From an uncultured Salinisphaerales bacterium (lineage in GTDB: Bacteria; Pseudomonadota; Gammaproteobacteria; Nevskiales; CAJXLF01), in assembly GCA_913055805.1 (NCBI GenBank), contig CAJXLF010000009.1:62001-126000 (forward strand): a stretch of DNA of 64,000 nucleotides. The letters run 5' to 3'. The translations under genes were made by a program, and so were the position numbers. This document shows, piece after piece, positions 50,934 through 60,023 of this stretch. The notes under the pieces are model-generated. The model did no database searches and was not told the origin of the DNA. It saw only the letters and a program-made list of their open reading frames with translations. The first letter of the stretch is position 1. The number at the start of each line of letters is the position of its first letter.

Positions 50934-52349
50934 ATGACTCTGTATCGAAGTTACGCAGAAGAACTTGCACAGCTCATTGAAACCGGCGCGCTGAAGTCGG
51001 GCGAGCGCTTGCCTTCACTGCGTGAGGCCAGCCGCCGCCGTAACATCAGCATCTCCACCGTGATGAAGGCCTACCACTGGCTGGAAGCCCGCGGCCTCGT
51101 AGTGGCCAACGTGCGTTCCGGCTTTACCGTAAGTACCCGATTATCTTCCTACCCCGAACTGCCCGTCAGTTCGCGTCCTCGCGCCCGCGCCACCACCGTA
51201 GACAAGAGCGCCCTTATTTTCGACATTTTGGCATCAGCGAAATCGCGTGAAGTTGTGCCGCTGGGATCAGCCTTCCCCAGCCCCCGGCTGTTTCCCCTGC
51301 AGCGACTGTATCGTTCCCTGAACCGCAGCATGCGGCACCTTGATCCACAACACACGGTGACCGATCTCTCGCCCGGTAATGCCGAGTTACGCCGCCAGAT
51401 TGCACTGCGATACCACCTTGATGGCATCAGAATCGCACCCGAGGAACTGGTCATCACCGATGGCGCCATGGAAGCGCTCAATCTCTGTCTGCAGGCAGTT
51501 ACCCGGCCGGGCAATAGCGTTGTGATCGAATCACCGACGTTCTACGCCAGCCTGCAGGCGCTGGAGCGGCTGGGCCTGCGCGCCATCGAGGTTGCCACCC
51601 ACCCTACGGACGGCATTGATCTCGATGCGCTGGCAACCGTTCTGACCCGGCATTCGCCAGCGGCCTGCTGGGTAATGACCAATTTCCAGAACCCGCTTGG
51701 CGCGCGTATGCCCGAGTTCAAAAAACGCCAGCTGGTCGACTTACTGGCGCGCCATGATGTGGCGCTGATTGAAGATGATGTTTACGGCGAACTCTATTAC
51801 GGTGACCGGCGGCCCAAGCCCGCCAAGGCCTTCGACAAGACCGGCCATGTGCTGCACTGTTCGTCCTTTTCGAAGTGCCTGGCGCCCGGTTACCGCATTG
51901 GCTGGGCGGCCGCCGGACGTTACCAGGAAACAGTAGAACGCCTGAAACTGAGCAGCACCCTGTCCGCCGCCCTCCCTTCCCAACTGGCCCTGGCCGACTA
52001 CCTGCAGGATGCCGCTTATGGCACGCACCTGAGTCAGCTGCGGCAGCAACTGTACCTGCAACGCGACCGCCTGATCGACGGCATACAGACGCACTTCCCC
52101 GAGGGCACGAAACTCACGCGTCCCCAGGGTGGATACTTCCTGTGGGTGGAGATGCCCAAAGGCACCGACAGTCTCGAGTTGTATCAACAGGCTCTGCAGG
52201 AAAACATCAGCATTGCACCAGGCGCCCTGTTTTCAGCCCGGGATGATTTTGCTCACTGTATACGTGTGAACTACGGCCACCCGGATCATCCGGGTGTTGA
52301 TGAAGCTATTGCGAGACTGGGCAAACTGACCGCGCAATGCCGGCACTAG
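50934..52349 (+). CDS. MocR-type regulator (GntR HTH fused to PLP aminotransferase fold)
   Basis: A 471-residue protein: N-terminal GntR winged helix (GERLPSLREASRRRNISIST, VMKAYHWLEARGLV) then a fold type I aminotransferase domain with the PLP lysine K314 in CSSFSKCLAPGYRIGW and the FQNPLGARMP motif. MocR proteins regulate genes of PLP, amino acid or taurine metabolism. The target is unknown. The stop overlaps that of the convergent DUF2970 gene (CTAG). Confidence 0.93.
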   Translation: MTLYRSYAEELAQLIETGALKSGERLPSLREASRRRNISISTVMKAYHWLEARGLVVANVRSGFTVSTRLSSYPELPVSSRPRARATTVDKSALIFDILASAKSREVVPLGSAFPSPRLFPLQRLYRSLNRSMRHLDPQHTVTDLSPGNAELRRQIALRYHLDGIRIAPEELVITDGAMEALNLCLQAVTRPGNSVVIESPTFYASLQALERLGLRAIEVATHPTDGIDLDALATVLTRHSPAACWVMTNFQNPLGARMPEFKKRQLVDLLARHDVALIEDDVYGELYYGDRRPKPAKAFDKTGHVLHCSSFSKCLAPGYRIGWAAAGRYQETVERLKLSSTLSAALPSQLALADYLQDAAYGTHLSQLRQQLYLQRDRLIDGIQTHFPEGTKLTRPQGGYFLWVEMPKGTDSLELYQQALQENISIAPGALFSARDDFAHCIRVNYGHPDHPGVDEAIARLGKLTAQCRH

Positions 52350-52588
52350 AGTTGGTGCAGGCTCATGACCCAGTGCACCGCCAGAAGAAATACCAGCACG
52401 ACCATCCCTGTCATCAGAAAAGCGATCAGAATGAACTGTGATGGCCGGCCACGCGTAAAATCACGTTCACGCACGCGTGAACTCTGAACTCCGAAGAAGG
52501 AACTGGCCACGCTGACCACGACCTGCCACAGGCCGGGGGCCATCGACCTGTTTTCGCTGACCTGCTGCCTGCAATACCGGCGATGCAT
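52346..52588 (-). CDS. DUF2970-family small membrane protein
   Basis: An 80-residue protein with the DUF2970 pattern: SVASSFFGVQSSRVRERDFT, RGRPSQFILIAF and one C-terminal helix. GGGAG lies six bases before the ATG. Function unknown. It is divergent from the cytochrome pair. Confidence 0.85.
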   Translation of the reverse strand: MHRRYCRQQVSENRSMAPGLWQVVVSVASSFFGVQSSRVRERDFTRGRPSQFILIAFLMTGMVVLVFLLAVHWVMSLHQL

Positions 52589-52660
52589 ACCTTACTCCCG
52601 CAAATTAACCAGTACGTATGCTGCGTCATGCGCAATCTGAAAATAAGTGACAACCTGAAG

Positions 52661-52704
52661 AAAAAAACGCATAACAGGCTCAGGCTATCTGTTACGCATT
52701 TTTT
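52661..52704. terminator. terminator-like hairpin in a divergent intergenic region
   Basis: An A-rich run, GCATAACAG, an 11-base loop, then CTGTTACGC and ATTTTTT: the stem has one G-U pair and a flanking A/T extension. No annotated gene ends here: it lies upstream of both divergent genes. It may terminate a small RNA made from this gap or attenuate the cytochrome message. Confidence 0.5.
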
Positions 52705-52739
52705 GGCACTGTCTGTTGCTACCCCTGACAAGCCATTCA

Positions 52740-53486
52740 ATGAACAATAACCGCCCAGACTTATTCCGAAACCCTGTGGTGAAAAAATCGCTTCTCATCT
52801 CCGGCCTGGCAAGCGGGCTGCTGCTAACGAGCCTTGCCGTTGTTGCCGAACAGGCCGCGACGCCTGATGACGCAGGCCTGGCGGAACGTCTGCAGGCCTG
52901 CGCAGCCTGCCATGGTGATGAAGGACGCTCACAACAGGAAGACTATTACCCCTCCATAGCCGGCAAACCGGCCGGCTATCTGTATCGCCAGTTACTGAAT
53001 TTCCGGGATGGCCGCAGGCTGCATACCACGATGCGTCTGATGCTGGCCTACCTTTCCGACGCCTATCTGTACGACATCGCCCGCTACTATGCCCGGCAGT
53101 CGCCTGGCCATCACAGCCTCCCGGAAACGAATTTGACTGAAGCGCAGAAGGCATTGGGTAAACAACTGGCCCAGTCCGGCGACCCTGAGCGCGACCTGCC
53201 GGCCTGTACTCAATGCCACGGCTCCCGCCTGCAGGGTCGGGCACCCTATATACCAGGCCTCACCGGTCTGCCGTCTGAATATCTTGCCGCCCAACTGGGC
53301 GCATGGCAGGCCGGCACGCGTCAGGCCCTGACGCCGGACTGCATGGCCACCATAGCCCAGCGTCTCAACGGCGAAGACATCCTTGCCGTCAGCCGCTGGA
53401 TAGCCCACCAGCCCACGGCTGCAGATACCCCTTCAACGAAGGGTTCTTACGCCAACCTGCCCATGGAATGCGGAGCGGTCCAGTGA
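52740..53486 (+). CDS. diheme c-type cytochrome
   Basis: A 248-residue periplasmic cytochrome c4-like protein: an N-terminal signal (KKSLLISGLASGLLLTSLAV, ending VVA) then two class I heme c domains, CAACH at 54-58 and CTQCH at 156-160. It would carry electrons between a periplasmic dehydrogenase and an oxidase. Its TGA overlaps the next ATG by one base, so it is coupled to the triheme gene. Confidence 0.92.
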   Translation: MNNNRPDLFRNPVVKKSLLISGLASGLLLTSLAVVAEQAATPDDAGLAERLQACAACHGDEGRSQQEDYYPSIAGKPAGYLYRQLLNFRDGRRLHTTMRLMLAYLSDAYLYDIARYYARQSPGHHSLPETNLTEAQKALGKQLAQSGDPERDLPACTQCHGSRLQGRAPYIPGLTGLPSEYLAAQLGAWQAGTRQALTPDCMATIAQRLNGEDILAVSRWIAHQPTAADTPSTKGSYANLPMECGAVQ

Positions 53487-54739
53487 TGTGGCGGATCATA
53501 CTCGGCCTCGCTGCCCTCCTGACCGGTCTTGCCCTGTGGCTGTTCTGGGCGGACAGGGCCCCGCCCATCGCGGTCAATGGCGCAGCGCCTTCGGAAGAGA
53601 CCATCGAAAAGGGCGAATATCTGGCCAGGGCCGGCAATTGCATTGCCTGTCACACCGTGCCGGGCAACCCTGAATACAGTGGCGGACGCCGCATCGCCAC
53701 GCCTTTCGGCAATGTCTACAGCAGCAACCTCACACCTGATAACGAAACCGGCATCGGCCAATGGAGCGATGCGGATTTCTGGCGGGCCATGCGTCACGGC
53801 ATATCCCGCGACGGCCGCCGTCTGTACCCGGCATTCCCCTACAGCAACTACAGTCGGGTAAAGCGGGAGGACAGTGACGCCCTGTTTGCTTACCTGAAGT
53901 CCCTGCCTGCGGTACGGCAGCCCCAACCTGAACCCCAGCTGCGTTTTCCCTATAACACCGGCCTCGCATTGCGGCTGTGGCGGGCACTGTTCTTCAAACC
54001 CGGGCGCTTTGAGGCAGACCCCCAACGTTCAACGGCATGGAACCGTGGTGCTTACCTGGTTGAAGGGCTGGGACACTGTAATGCCTGCCATACCGCACGC
54101 GGCTTCCTGGGCAACAGCCTTGCATCGGCTGAGTATGCAGGCGGTCCGGTACCCATGCTTGGATGGGACGCGCTGCCATTGACGAACAGTCAGCCAATGA
54201 GCGACAAACGGGCCAGCGAGATGGCCCGCCTGCTGAAGCACGGTGTTTCCGAACGCAACGTTACTTCCGGACCCATGGCCGAGGTGGTGTTTCACAGCCT
54301 GCAACATCTTGCAGACGACGACATTGCCGCCATGGTCACCTATATTCGCAGTCTGCCACCCGGACAAACGCCCGCTTCGGAGCAGGGTCTGCAGGTGGGC
54401 GAGCAACGCAAGGCCTTGCTGATGAAGCAGGGAGCGCCCCTGTATTCAGAGCATTGCGCCGATTGTCACGGGGAAAAGGGTGAAGGCCACCCTTTTCAGT
54501 ATCCTGCTCTCGCCGACAACCAGAGTGTAGTGGCCGACTCGGCCAACAACATCATTCGCAGCCTGATGTACGGAGGCTTCGGCCCCAGCACGAAAGGAAA
54601 TCCACGGCCTTACGGCATGCCGCCCTATGCGCAGCAAATGTCGGCTGAGGACATGGCTGCGGTACTGACGTATATCCGCAATGCCTGGGGCAATGAGGCG
54701 GCGGCCGTGTCACCACTACAGATCAGAAGACTCAGGTAA
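53486..54739 (+). CDS. triheme c-type cytochrome (AdhB/gluconate dehydrogenase subunit-like)
   Basis: A 417-residue membrane-anchored cytochrome. An N-terminal anchor helix is followed by three heme c domains: CIACH at 52-56, CNACH at 198-202 and CADCH at 324-328. The domain order and length match the cytochrome subunit of alcohol/gluconate dehydrogenases, which passes electrons to ubiquinone. No dehydrogenase large subunit is adjacent; the PQQ dehydrogenase 24 kb away is a possible partner by inference only. The ATG overlaps the TGA of the diheme gene. Confidence 0.92.
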   Translation: MWRIILGLAALLTGLALWLFWADRAPPIAVNGAAPSEETIEKGEYLARAGNCIACHTVPGNPEYSGGRRIATPFGNVYSSNLTPDNETGIGQWSDADFWRAMRHGISRDGRRLYPAFPYSNYSRVKREDSDALFAYLKSLPAVRQPQPEPQLRFPYNTGLALRLWRALFFKPGRFEADPQRSTAWNRGAYLVEGLGHCNACHTARGFLGNSLASAEYAGGPVPMLGWDALPLTNSQPMSDKRASEMARLLKHGVSERNVTSGPMAEVVFHSLQHLADDDIAAMVTYIRSLPPGQTPASEQGLQVGEQRKALLMKQGAPLYSEHCADCHGEKGEGHPFQYPALADNQSVVADSANNIIRSLMYGGFGPSTKGNPRPYGMPPYAQQMSAEDMAAVLTYIRNAWGNEAAAVSPLQIRRLR

Positions 54740-54754
54740 CCGGTATCAAGCGAC

Positions 54755-56995
54755 TCAGTGCTTGGGTACTGTGAAATAGAACACGCTGCCCTGCCCCGGC
54801 CGCGACTGCGCCCAGATTCTGCCCCCGAAGCCCTGGACAATCTTCTGGCATATAGACAGTCCCAGTCCGGTACCCGCATATTCTTTTTTGCCATGCAGAC
54901 GCTCAAAGGGCTCAAAAATACGCTTGCAGTATTCCTGTTTCATGCCGATGCCGTTATCACGCACGACAAACAGCCATTCGTTTCCTTTATCCTCGGCAGT
55001 GATGTGGATTTTGGGGCGCGCGAACGGCGGCTGATATTTAATGCCGTTGGCTACCAGATTCTGCAACAGACGTAACAGGCGAACCGGGTTGGCCGATACG
55101 GTCGGCAGGTTTTCATACTCGATCACCGCCGCCGACTGTTCGATGGTTTCGCGCAGGTTCTCCTTGACCATAACCATCGTGTGGTTCACATCCACCGATT
55201 CGAAGCGGTCCGGATCATTGCCCAGCCGTGCATACTCGAGAATATCCTCGATCAACGTACGCATGCGGTCGGCACTGTCGTTCGCAGCCGCTATATAGGT
55301 TCGCGCCTTCTCATCGAACTGATCCCCGTATTGCCGCTCCAGCAGGGAGGTATAACTGCTGACCTTGCGCAAAGGCTCTTTCAGGTCATGCGAAGCCACA
55401 TAGGCAAAACGTTCCAGTTCGGCGTTGGACTCATGCAGCTGATGCACGGCCCGTTCCAGAGATTCATTCGCCTTGCGTATTTCCTCGGTTTGCTCGGCAA
55501 CCTGACGCTTCACGAATTCAGCCCTTGCTGTCACCACCAGCAGGAAAGCCTGCAGCAGGGTGGTAAAGAAAAGTCCGCCAATGAGAACTACCCAGGAATT
55601 CCAGCCCGGGTGACGCCAGAGGTAGGTTTCCCGCGGGAAGAACTCCAGAGTCCATTGACGGCTGCCGGCCTGCAGCAATATCCGGCTGGAAAATGGCGCC
55701 TGTGGATTGTCCTGGCCATACAGAATCGCTTCGTCGCCCGGAATATAGTTGTCGTAGAAAAACAGCATCAAACCCAGGGCATCCAGCTCAGGCATGGTCG
55801 CATCGATAATGGATGAAAGATTGAATTCACCCAGCACGTAACCCCTCAGGTGTTTACGACGACTTTCCTCGGTGTCCACTGTCCTGCCCGTTTCATAGAC
55901 AGGATGGAATATGAGGATCTGCTTATGTGAATTCGCCTCCCTGAACATACCGAAACCGGAAATCGCGATCGGCAGTCCCGAGTCGCGGGCGTCATTCATG
56001 GCGAAAACGCAGGGCGCGCAAACAGCCGGGTCAAACAACAGAGGCTGGCCCGCATCGACCTCAACCCCCGGTCGCACATAACGCAGGGCAAACCGGTCAT
56101 GCGACCCCGGCGGCAGGTCACGGGCTATCCATGCCAGTGCATGAATACCGCGGCGTTCGCGCAAAGGCTGGGATACGTAACGCCCGAACTCCTCTTCACT
56201 GACGTAATCCGATCCATCGAAAAACCGCTCCACGCCATCCAGAATCTCAAGGTAGAGATTGAATTCCTCCTGCAAACGCCCGCCTTCGTCCCTGGCCAGC
56301 CTGTGAAATTCATCCTGCACCTGTGCCTGGGTATGACTGCGCGAGAAGAAGAACAAGACAAGCACCAGGGAAAAAATAACGAGCAAGGGAGCGATGACAG
56401 CGATTTTTCTTGCTACAGTCACCTTCTTGTCAGCCACGGCCAGCAGAAGCAACACAGGCAGAAACAACACGACCCCGATCGTGTCACCCACCCACCAGGT
56501 GAACCAGGTGATGAGGTAGTTTTCCTGCGGAATGGAGCCGCTCAGCAACAAGGTAAGCGGACCTACAGTGGCGTTCACGGTACAGCCTATGGGGCCACCC
56601 AGCATCAGCAACAGGCCGATTTCCTTTTCATCCTCCAGCGAGGTGGGGAAGCGCACTACCTGGCGAATCAGGTAGCTCCCGAGCGCTGCCTGCAGCACTG
56701 CGCCCGCCGCTATGCCCGAGGAAACAATAAAGGGGATCGGCCCCACGAGATGACCACCTGCATGCACGGCTATCATCAGATTGGCCGCGAAGGAGCCGAT
56801 AAAGACGGCTGGCAGGAACCGATAACCCGCCAGCAGTATTCCACCCAGGGCTATACCCGCCGCCGGCCATACCGGGGAGGCAAATCCCGGCGAAATGGCC
56901 AGATACAGGGACAGGCGGGCCACGACCAGATAAGCCAGCGTCAGCAACGCAAGCGTTGACAGATACTCCCTCAAGTCAGCCAGGTGCTTCTTCAT
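54755..56995 (-). CDS. MASE1-CHASE sensor histidine kinase
   Basis: A 746-residue membrane kinase. MASE1 (eight or so hydrophobic segments, with FASPVWPAAGIALGGILLAG at 38-57) spans about 1-220; a CHASE domain (YLEILDGVERFFDGSDYVS, ALAWIARDLPP) about 230-460; a coiled linker follows. The HisKA has His536 in SHDLKEPLRKVSS, and the HATPase has NLVANGIKYQPP, DNGIGM and GTGLGLSICQKI. No response regulator is adjacent. It overlaps the upstream periplasmic gene by four bases (ATGA), in an operon with a CHASE protein. Confidence 0.92.
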   Translation of the reverse strand: MKKHLADLREYLSTLALLTLAYLVVARLSLYLAISPGFASPVWPAAGIALGGILLAGYRFLPAVFIGSFAANLMIAVHAGGHLVGPIPFIVSSGIAAGAVLQAALGSYLIRQVVRFPTSLEDEKEIGLLLMLGGPIGCTVNATVGPLTLLLSGSIPQENYLITWFTWWVGDTIGVVLFLPVLLLLAVADKKVTVARKIAVIAPLLVIFSLVLVLFFFSRSHTQAQVQDEFHRLARDEGGRLQEEFNLYLEILDGVERFFDGSDYVSEEEFGRYVSQPLRERRGIHALAWIARDLPPGSHDRFALRYVRPGVEVDAGQPLLFDPAVCAPCVFAMNDARDSGLPIAISGFGMFREANSHKQILIFHPVYETGRTVDTEESRRKHLRGYVLGEFNLSSIIDATMPELDALGLMLFFYDNYIPGDEAILYGQDNPQAPFSSRILLQAGSRQWTLEFFPRETYLWRHPGWNSWVVLIGGLFFTTLLQAFLLVVTARAEFVKRQVAEQTEEIRKANESLERAVHQLHESNAELERFAYVASHDLKEPLRKVSSYTSLLERQYGDQFDEKARTYIAAANDSADRMRTLIEDILEYARLGNDPDRFESVDVNHTMVMVKENLRETIEQSAAVIEYENLPTVSANPVRLLRLLQNLVANGIKYQPPFARPKIHITAEDKGNEWLFVVRDNGIGMKQEYCKRIFEPFERLHGKKEYAGTGLGLSICQKIVQGFGGRIWAQSRPGQGSVFYFTVPKH

Positions 56996-57480
56996 AGCGT
57001 TTCGATCAACGCGATCGCCTTGCTAACCTGCTGATAAACATCAGGAGGCGTTTTACCCGGCTGCGGAATCAACAACGGCGGTGCCGCTTTAACCCCCACT
57101 ATTTTCTGGATTGCGCCAACCCTCTGCTCGACAACCTGCAGCAGGGCCAATACATCTGCCGGTATCTTGCGCCCCTCGCGCCGCTCGGGCAGCGTCCACT
57201 CCTTGCCGGCGCCGTATGCCGGCCTGGCCGCAAGGGCATGGATCTTGAGCAACAGTTCGTAAACCTGCTCATACACCTCCGTCGGCGTCTTGTTCTGATC
57301 CAGAGGGATGTGCTCAATGGGCGTGTGAATGTTCCTGGCAGCACGTATTTCATTAATCTGATTTACGATGCTGACAATCAACGGATAGACGTCACGCGGG
57401 TTGACCTGCTCCTGGCCGAGAGCGCTGCCGCCCAGACCCACCGCAAGAAAAATCGCCAGAGATGCTGCCGCGGACTTCAT
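56992..57480 (-). CDS. periplasmic protein with four helical repeats, unknown function
   Basis: A 162-residue secreted protein: signal peptide ending SALG, then four degenerate repeats centred on PRDVYPLIVSIVNQ, TPTEVYEQVYELLLK, IPADVLALLQVVEQ and TPPDVYQQVSKAIAL, each likely a helix or helix pair. The start at 57480 is preceded by GGGGACTAGC. Its end overlaps the histidine kinase start, and it begins next to the CHASE gene stop. No family recognised. It may link the CHASE sensor to the kinase. Confidence 0.75.
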   Translation of the reverse strand: MKSAAASLAIFLAVGLGGSALGQEQVNPRDVYPLIVSIVNQINEIRAARNIHTPIEHIPLDQNKTPTEVYEQVYELLLKIHALAARPAYGAGKEWTLPERREGRKIPADVLALLQVVEQRVGAIQKIVGVKAAPPLLIPQPGKTPPDVYQQVSKAIALIETL

Positions 57481-57481
57481 G

Positions 57482-58531
57482 CTAGTCCCCGGTGATTTTG
57501 CGGATATAGCGATAGGCACGCCGGTTGGCATGCGCCAGCAGGATAAACAGCGTCAGCAAGAGAGCATCGATGATGATGCCGCCAAGCAGTATCAGCAGGG
57601 GCTGGTTGCTGATGGAGGATTCACGGAAAGACAGCGCACTGCGGATATCGAATATCCAGGAACGGCCGTACATATCGACTTCAAAACGCTTGGAAAAAAG
57701 CGGCGATGGATCGTAATCCACCATATCGGGATGATGTTCGTCGTAAAGCACCGTGCCCTCATCCAGAATCTTGATGCCCACCTGGCGATTCTTCTGGTGC
57801 AGCGTGCCCTCCATCAGCTTCTGGAATACGAAGGGCGCGTACACCATGCCGGAGAATGTCGCCCGCCGCTGCTCAAGGCTGTCGTAGACACCCCCTTGAT
57901 AGTAAGGCGCATAGAACAGAAAACCGGGTTTCTTCTGCTCGTCCTGTACCAACGTAATCGGCCCTGTAATCTGGGCCTTGCCACTGTCCCGGGCGCGCAC
58001 CGCGGCAAGATAACGATTGGTTTCATGCGCCATATCCAGACCCACAGCCTTGCGGTTGCCACTCACCGGTTCAATATAGGTAATCGGCCAGTATTCCGCC
58101 CGATCATGCGCTGGATGCACCTTGAAATCCGGGCGGCTGCGACGCTGCTCCGCCAGATAGCTGGGCAGATGGTCAGGAGAAACATAATGAATGACACCAA
58201 TGCCATTGATGCCGGGATACTTCTGGTCAAGACGCAGCGAAGTCGAGAACGTCAACCAATCATTGTAGGAAACGCTGCCGCCCAACGCCTGTATCGCCGC
58301 CACTCCGCCCCATAGGCCGTCTTCATATTTCTGCATGCGTTCGATTACCAGTTCCACCGTCTGGCGGGCATAGCGGTCGAACTGAAGGGCCACCTTGTCA
58401 TCGATGCTGGTACGGGAAACATGCCAGGCGCTGAAGGTCAAAACCATTGAAGCGACAACCACCGCCCAGTGAAACCAGTGCAAACGGCCTGCACTCTCGA
58501 AGGTTTTCCGTTCTTTCTCCAACTCATCCAT
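57482..58531 (-). CDS. stand-alone CHASE-domain membrane sensor without output domain
   Basis: A 349-residue protein: helix 1 at about 20-40, a large periplasmic CHASE domain at about 60-290 (FSTSLRLDQKYPGINGIGVI, HYVSPDHLPSYLAEQ), and helix 2 at about 310-335. It ends 14 residues after helix 2, with no kinase, GGDEF or HTH domain. CHASE domains normally feed such outputs; here the kinase is the third gene in the same operon, which has its own MASE1 and CHASE domains. Confidence 0.88.
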   Translation of the reverse strand: MDELEKERKTFESAGRLHWFHWAVVVASMVLTFSAWHVSRTSIDDKVALQFDRYARQTVELVIERMQKYEDGLWGGVAAIQALGGSVSYNDWLTFSTSLRLDQKYPGINGIGVIHYVSPDHLPSYLAEQRRSRPDFKVHPAHDRAEYWPITYIEPVSGNRKAVGLDMAHETNRYLAAVRARDSGKAQITGPITLVQDEQKKPGFLFYAPYYQGGVYDSLEQRRATFSGMVYAPFVFQKLMEGTLHQKNRQVGIKILDEGTVLYDEHHPDMVDYDPSPLFSKRFEVDMYGRSWIFDIRSALSFRESSISNQPLLILLGGIIIDALLLTLFILLAHANRRAYRYIRKITGD

Positions 58532-58715
58532 TACGTCATTCCTGATCGGCAGCCAGCAGGAAAAGGCAGAACAGGCACAACCACCTCTATCCGCAGGGGA
58601 ACATCACTGAATATATCGGCCGTAAAGCGGCTTTCTTGAATGGCGGCAATCCACTTACCGCCGCACGGTGCAGATTGCTAATATGTCTACAGACAGATTC
58701 AGAGAGGAGAGACAC
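58532..58715. promoter_or_regulatory. divergent promoter region, CHASE operon / membrane protein
   Basis: No gene is visible. The spacer holds small hairpins (GCCG-TAAAG-CGGC at about 58620, and GGCGG ... CCGCC at about 58640-58660). These could be operators or leader structures; nothing more specific is supported. Confidence 0.3.
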
Positions 58716-59135
58716 ATGCCAACGGCCAGCGGCACCACTCGGGCTTTTATTGGCCTGCTCTGGATTTTCGCCTTGGTAAACCTGGCCAACGGCGCCTGGA
58801 TGCTGACGCATGCCTGGTCATGGTTCAGCTGGATTCCGGGCGTGACTGATACCGGCGAAGCCAATGCCCACTTCATCCACGATGTGGGGGTGGCCTATTC
58901 TGTTTGTGGCATCGGTTTCATCTGGTGTGCGCGCCACCTGAACAGGGCCTGGCCGGTATTCATGGGCATTACGCTGTTCTATGTCGGTCATGCCCTGGGG
59001 CATGTGGTGGAAATCCTGGCCGGCCTGCTGCCTCATTCGCATTGGTGGATTGATCTGCCGCTGGTCTTTGCTCCGGCCGTTCTGCTGACCCTTATAGCCA
59101 TTCCGGGGAACTGGAAGAAGATCACCGGTTTGTAG
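58716..59135 (+). CDS. four-helix membrane protein, function unknown
   Basis: A 139-residue protein with helices at about 10-27, 52-68, 76-97 and 108-128 and His-rich loops (AHFIHDVGVAY, HALGHVVEI, LPHSHWW). The histidines might bind metal or heme. AGGAGAGACAC precedes the ATG. No family is recognised. It is convergent with the ECF sigma gene (9-base gap). Confidence 0.6.
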   Translation: MPTASGTTRAFIGLLWIFALVNLANGAWMLTHAWSWFSWIPGVTDTGEANAHFIHDVGVAYSVCGIGFIWCARHLNRAWPVFMGITLFYVGHALGHVVEILAGLLPHSHWWIDLPLVFAPAVLLTLIAIPGNWKKITGL

Positions 59136-59144
59136 CATGACCGC

Positions 59145-60023
59145 TCATTCGGAGCCGGCCATGATGTCCGCCTCCAGCGTCTTGTGCCTCAATGCCTGCC
59201 TGAGCCATTGATTGAAGGGCTCCGACATCTCTGCTTGAGGATGCGAACGAAACAGGGCCGCCGCCCGCCGAGTCTCCTCCAGCTGCCGGATACCGGCAAG
59301 CACCTTGGGGAAGCGGCTTGCCTGCTGGCGAGACGCGGCGAACAACTTATGATGAGGATCGATGCGACCCTGACGGATAGCTGGCCCTACACGCTTGCTG
59401 CAACGGCAGGGGTTTTCCGAATCTACCAACCCGCAGTGCCCCAACATGAAACTGCTGATACGCGAGCGTGCCCGGGAAAGCCGCTTGCGATATAACGTTG
59501 CGCTGATCTCCAGTATCTCGCTCCCCTGGCGCTGGTCCAGGTCCAGAATTTCGCCCAATATGTAGGCCAACCTCTGCTCACGTTCAAGACACAGCAGCAT
59601 TGCGGTGGTACAACCGATTTTCACTTCCTCCAGTAACAGCACGCTGTCGTTATCGACATTTTGTGGCGGATTATTCTCCAACCCACTGGCAAGGTCTTCA
59701 GCGAAGTCTTCGAAACGCATGGCCTGCTTTTCCATACGCTGCTTGCGTAGCGTCAACAAGGTATTGCTCGCCACACGATACACCCAGGTTCTGAAACTGC
59801 TGGCGCCGTGGAAATTGGCGAGGCCGGTAATCACCCGAATGAGAATTTCCTGACTGGCATCCTCGGCATCCTGCGGATGCCATAGAAAACGCAGTGCCAG
59901 ACCGTAGACGTCTTTCTGAATCGACTTGATCACAGCTTCCAGCGCCTCTCGCTCGCCTGCCCTGGCCAGGGCCACCTGGGATTCCAGGTGGCCACTGTGT
60001 AACGGAGGGTTTGGCTCAGACAT
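59145..60023 (-). CDS. ECF sigma factor with C-terminal Cys-rich extension
   Basis: A 292-residue sigma-70 family factor. Region 2 has LRFLWHPQDAEDASQEILIR, and region 4 LGEILDLDQRQGSEILEISA with RKRLSRARSRISSFM. After residue 194 comes a 98-residue extension beginning GHCGLVDSENPCRC, a possible metal-binding Cys cluster. Such extensions can replace an anti-sigma factor, and none is encoded nearby. The start at 60023 overlaps the SRPBCC gene by eight bases; a TTG at 60032 is less likely. Confidence 0.88.
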   Translation of the reverse strand: MSEPNPPLHSGHLESQVALARAGEREALEAVIKSIQKDVYGLALRFLWHPQDAEDASQEILIRVITGLANFHGASSFRTWVYRVASNTLLTLRKQRMEKQAMRFEDFAEDLASGLENNPPQNVDNDSVLLLEEVKIGCTTAMLLCLEREQRLAYILGEILDLDQRQGSEILEISATLYRKRLSRARSRISSFMLGHCGLVDSENPCRCSKRVGPAIRQGRIDPHHKLFAASRQQASRFPKVLAGIRQLEETRRAAALFRSHPQAEMSEPFNQWLRQALRHKTLEADIMAGSE

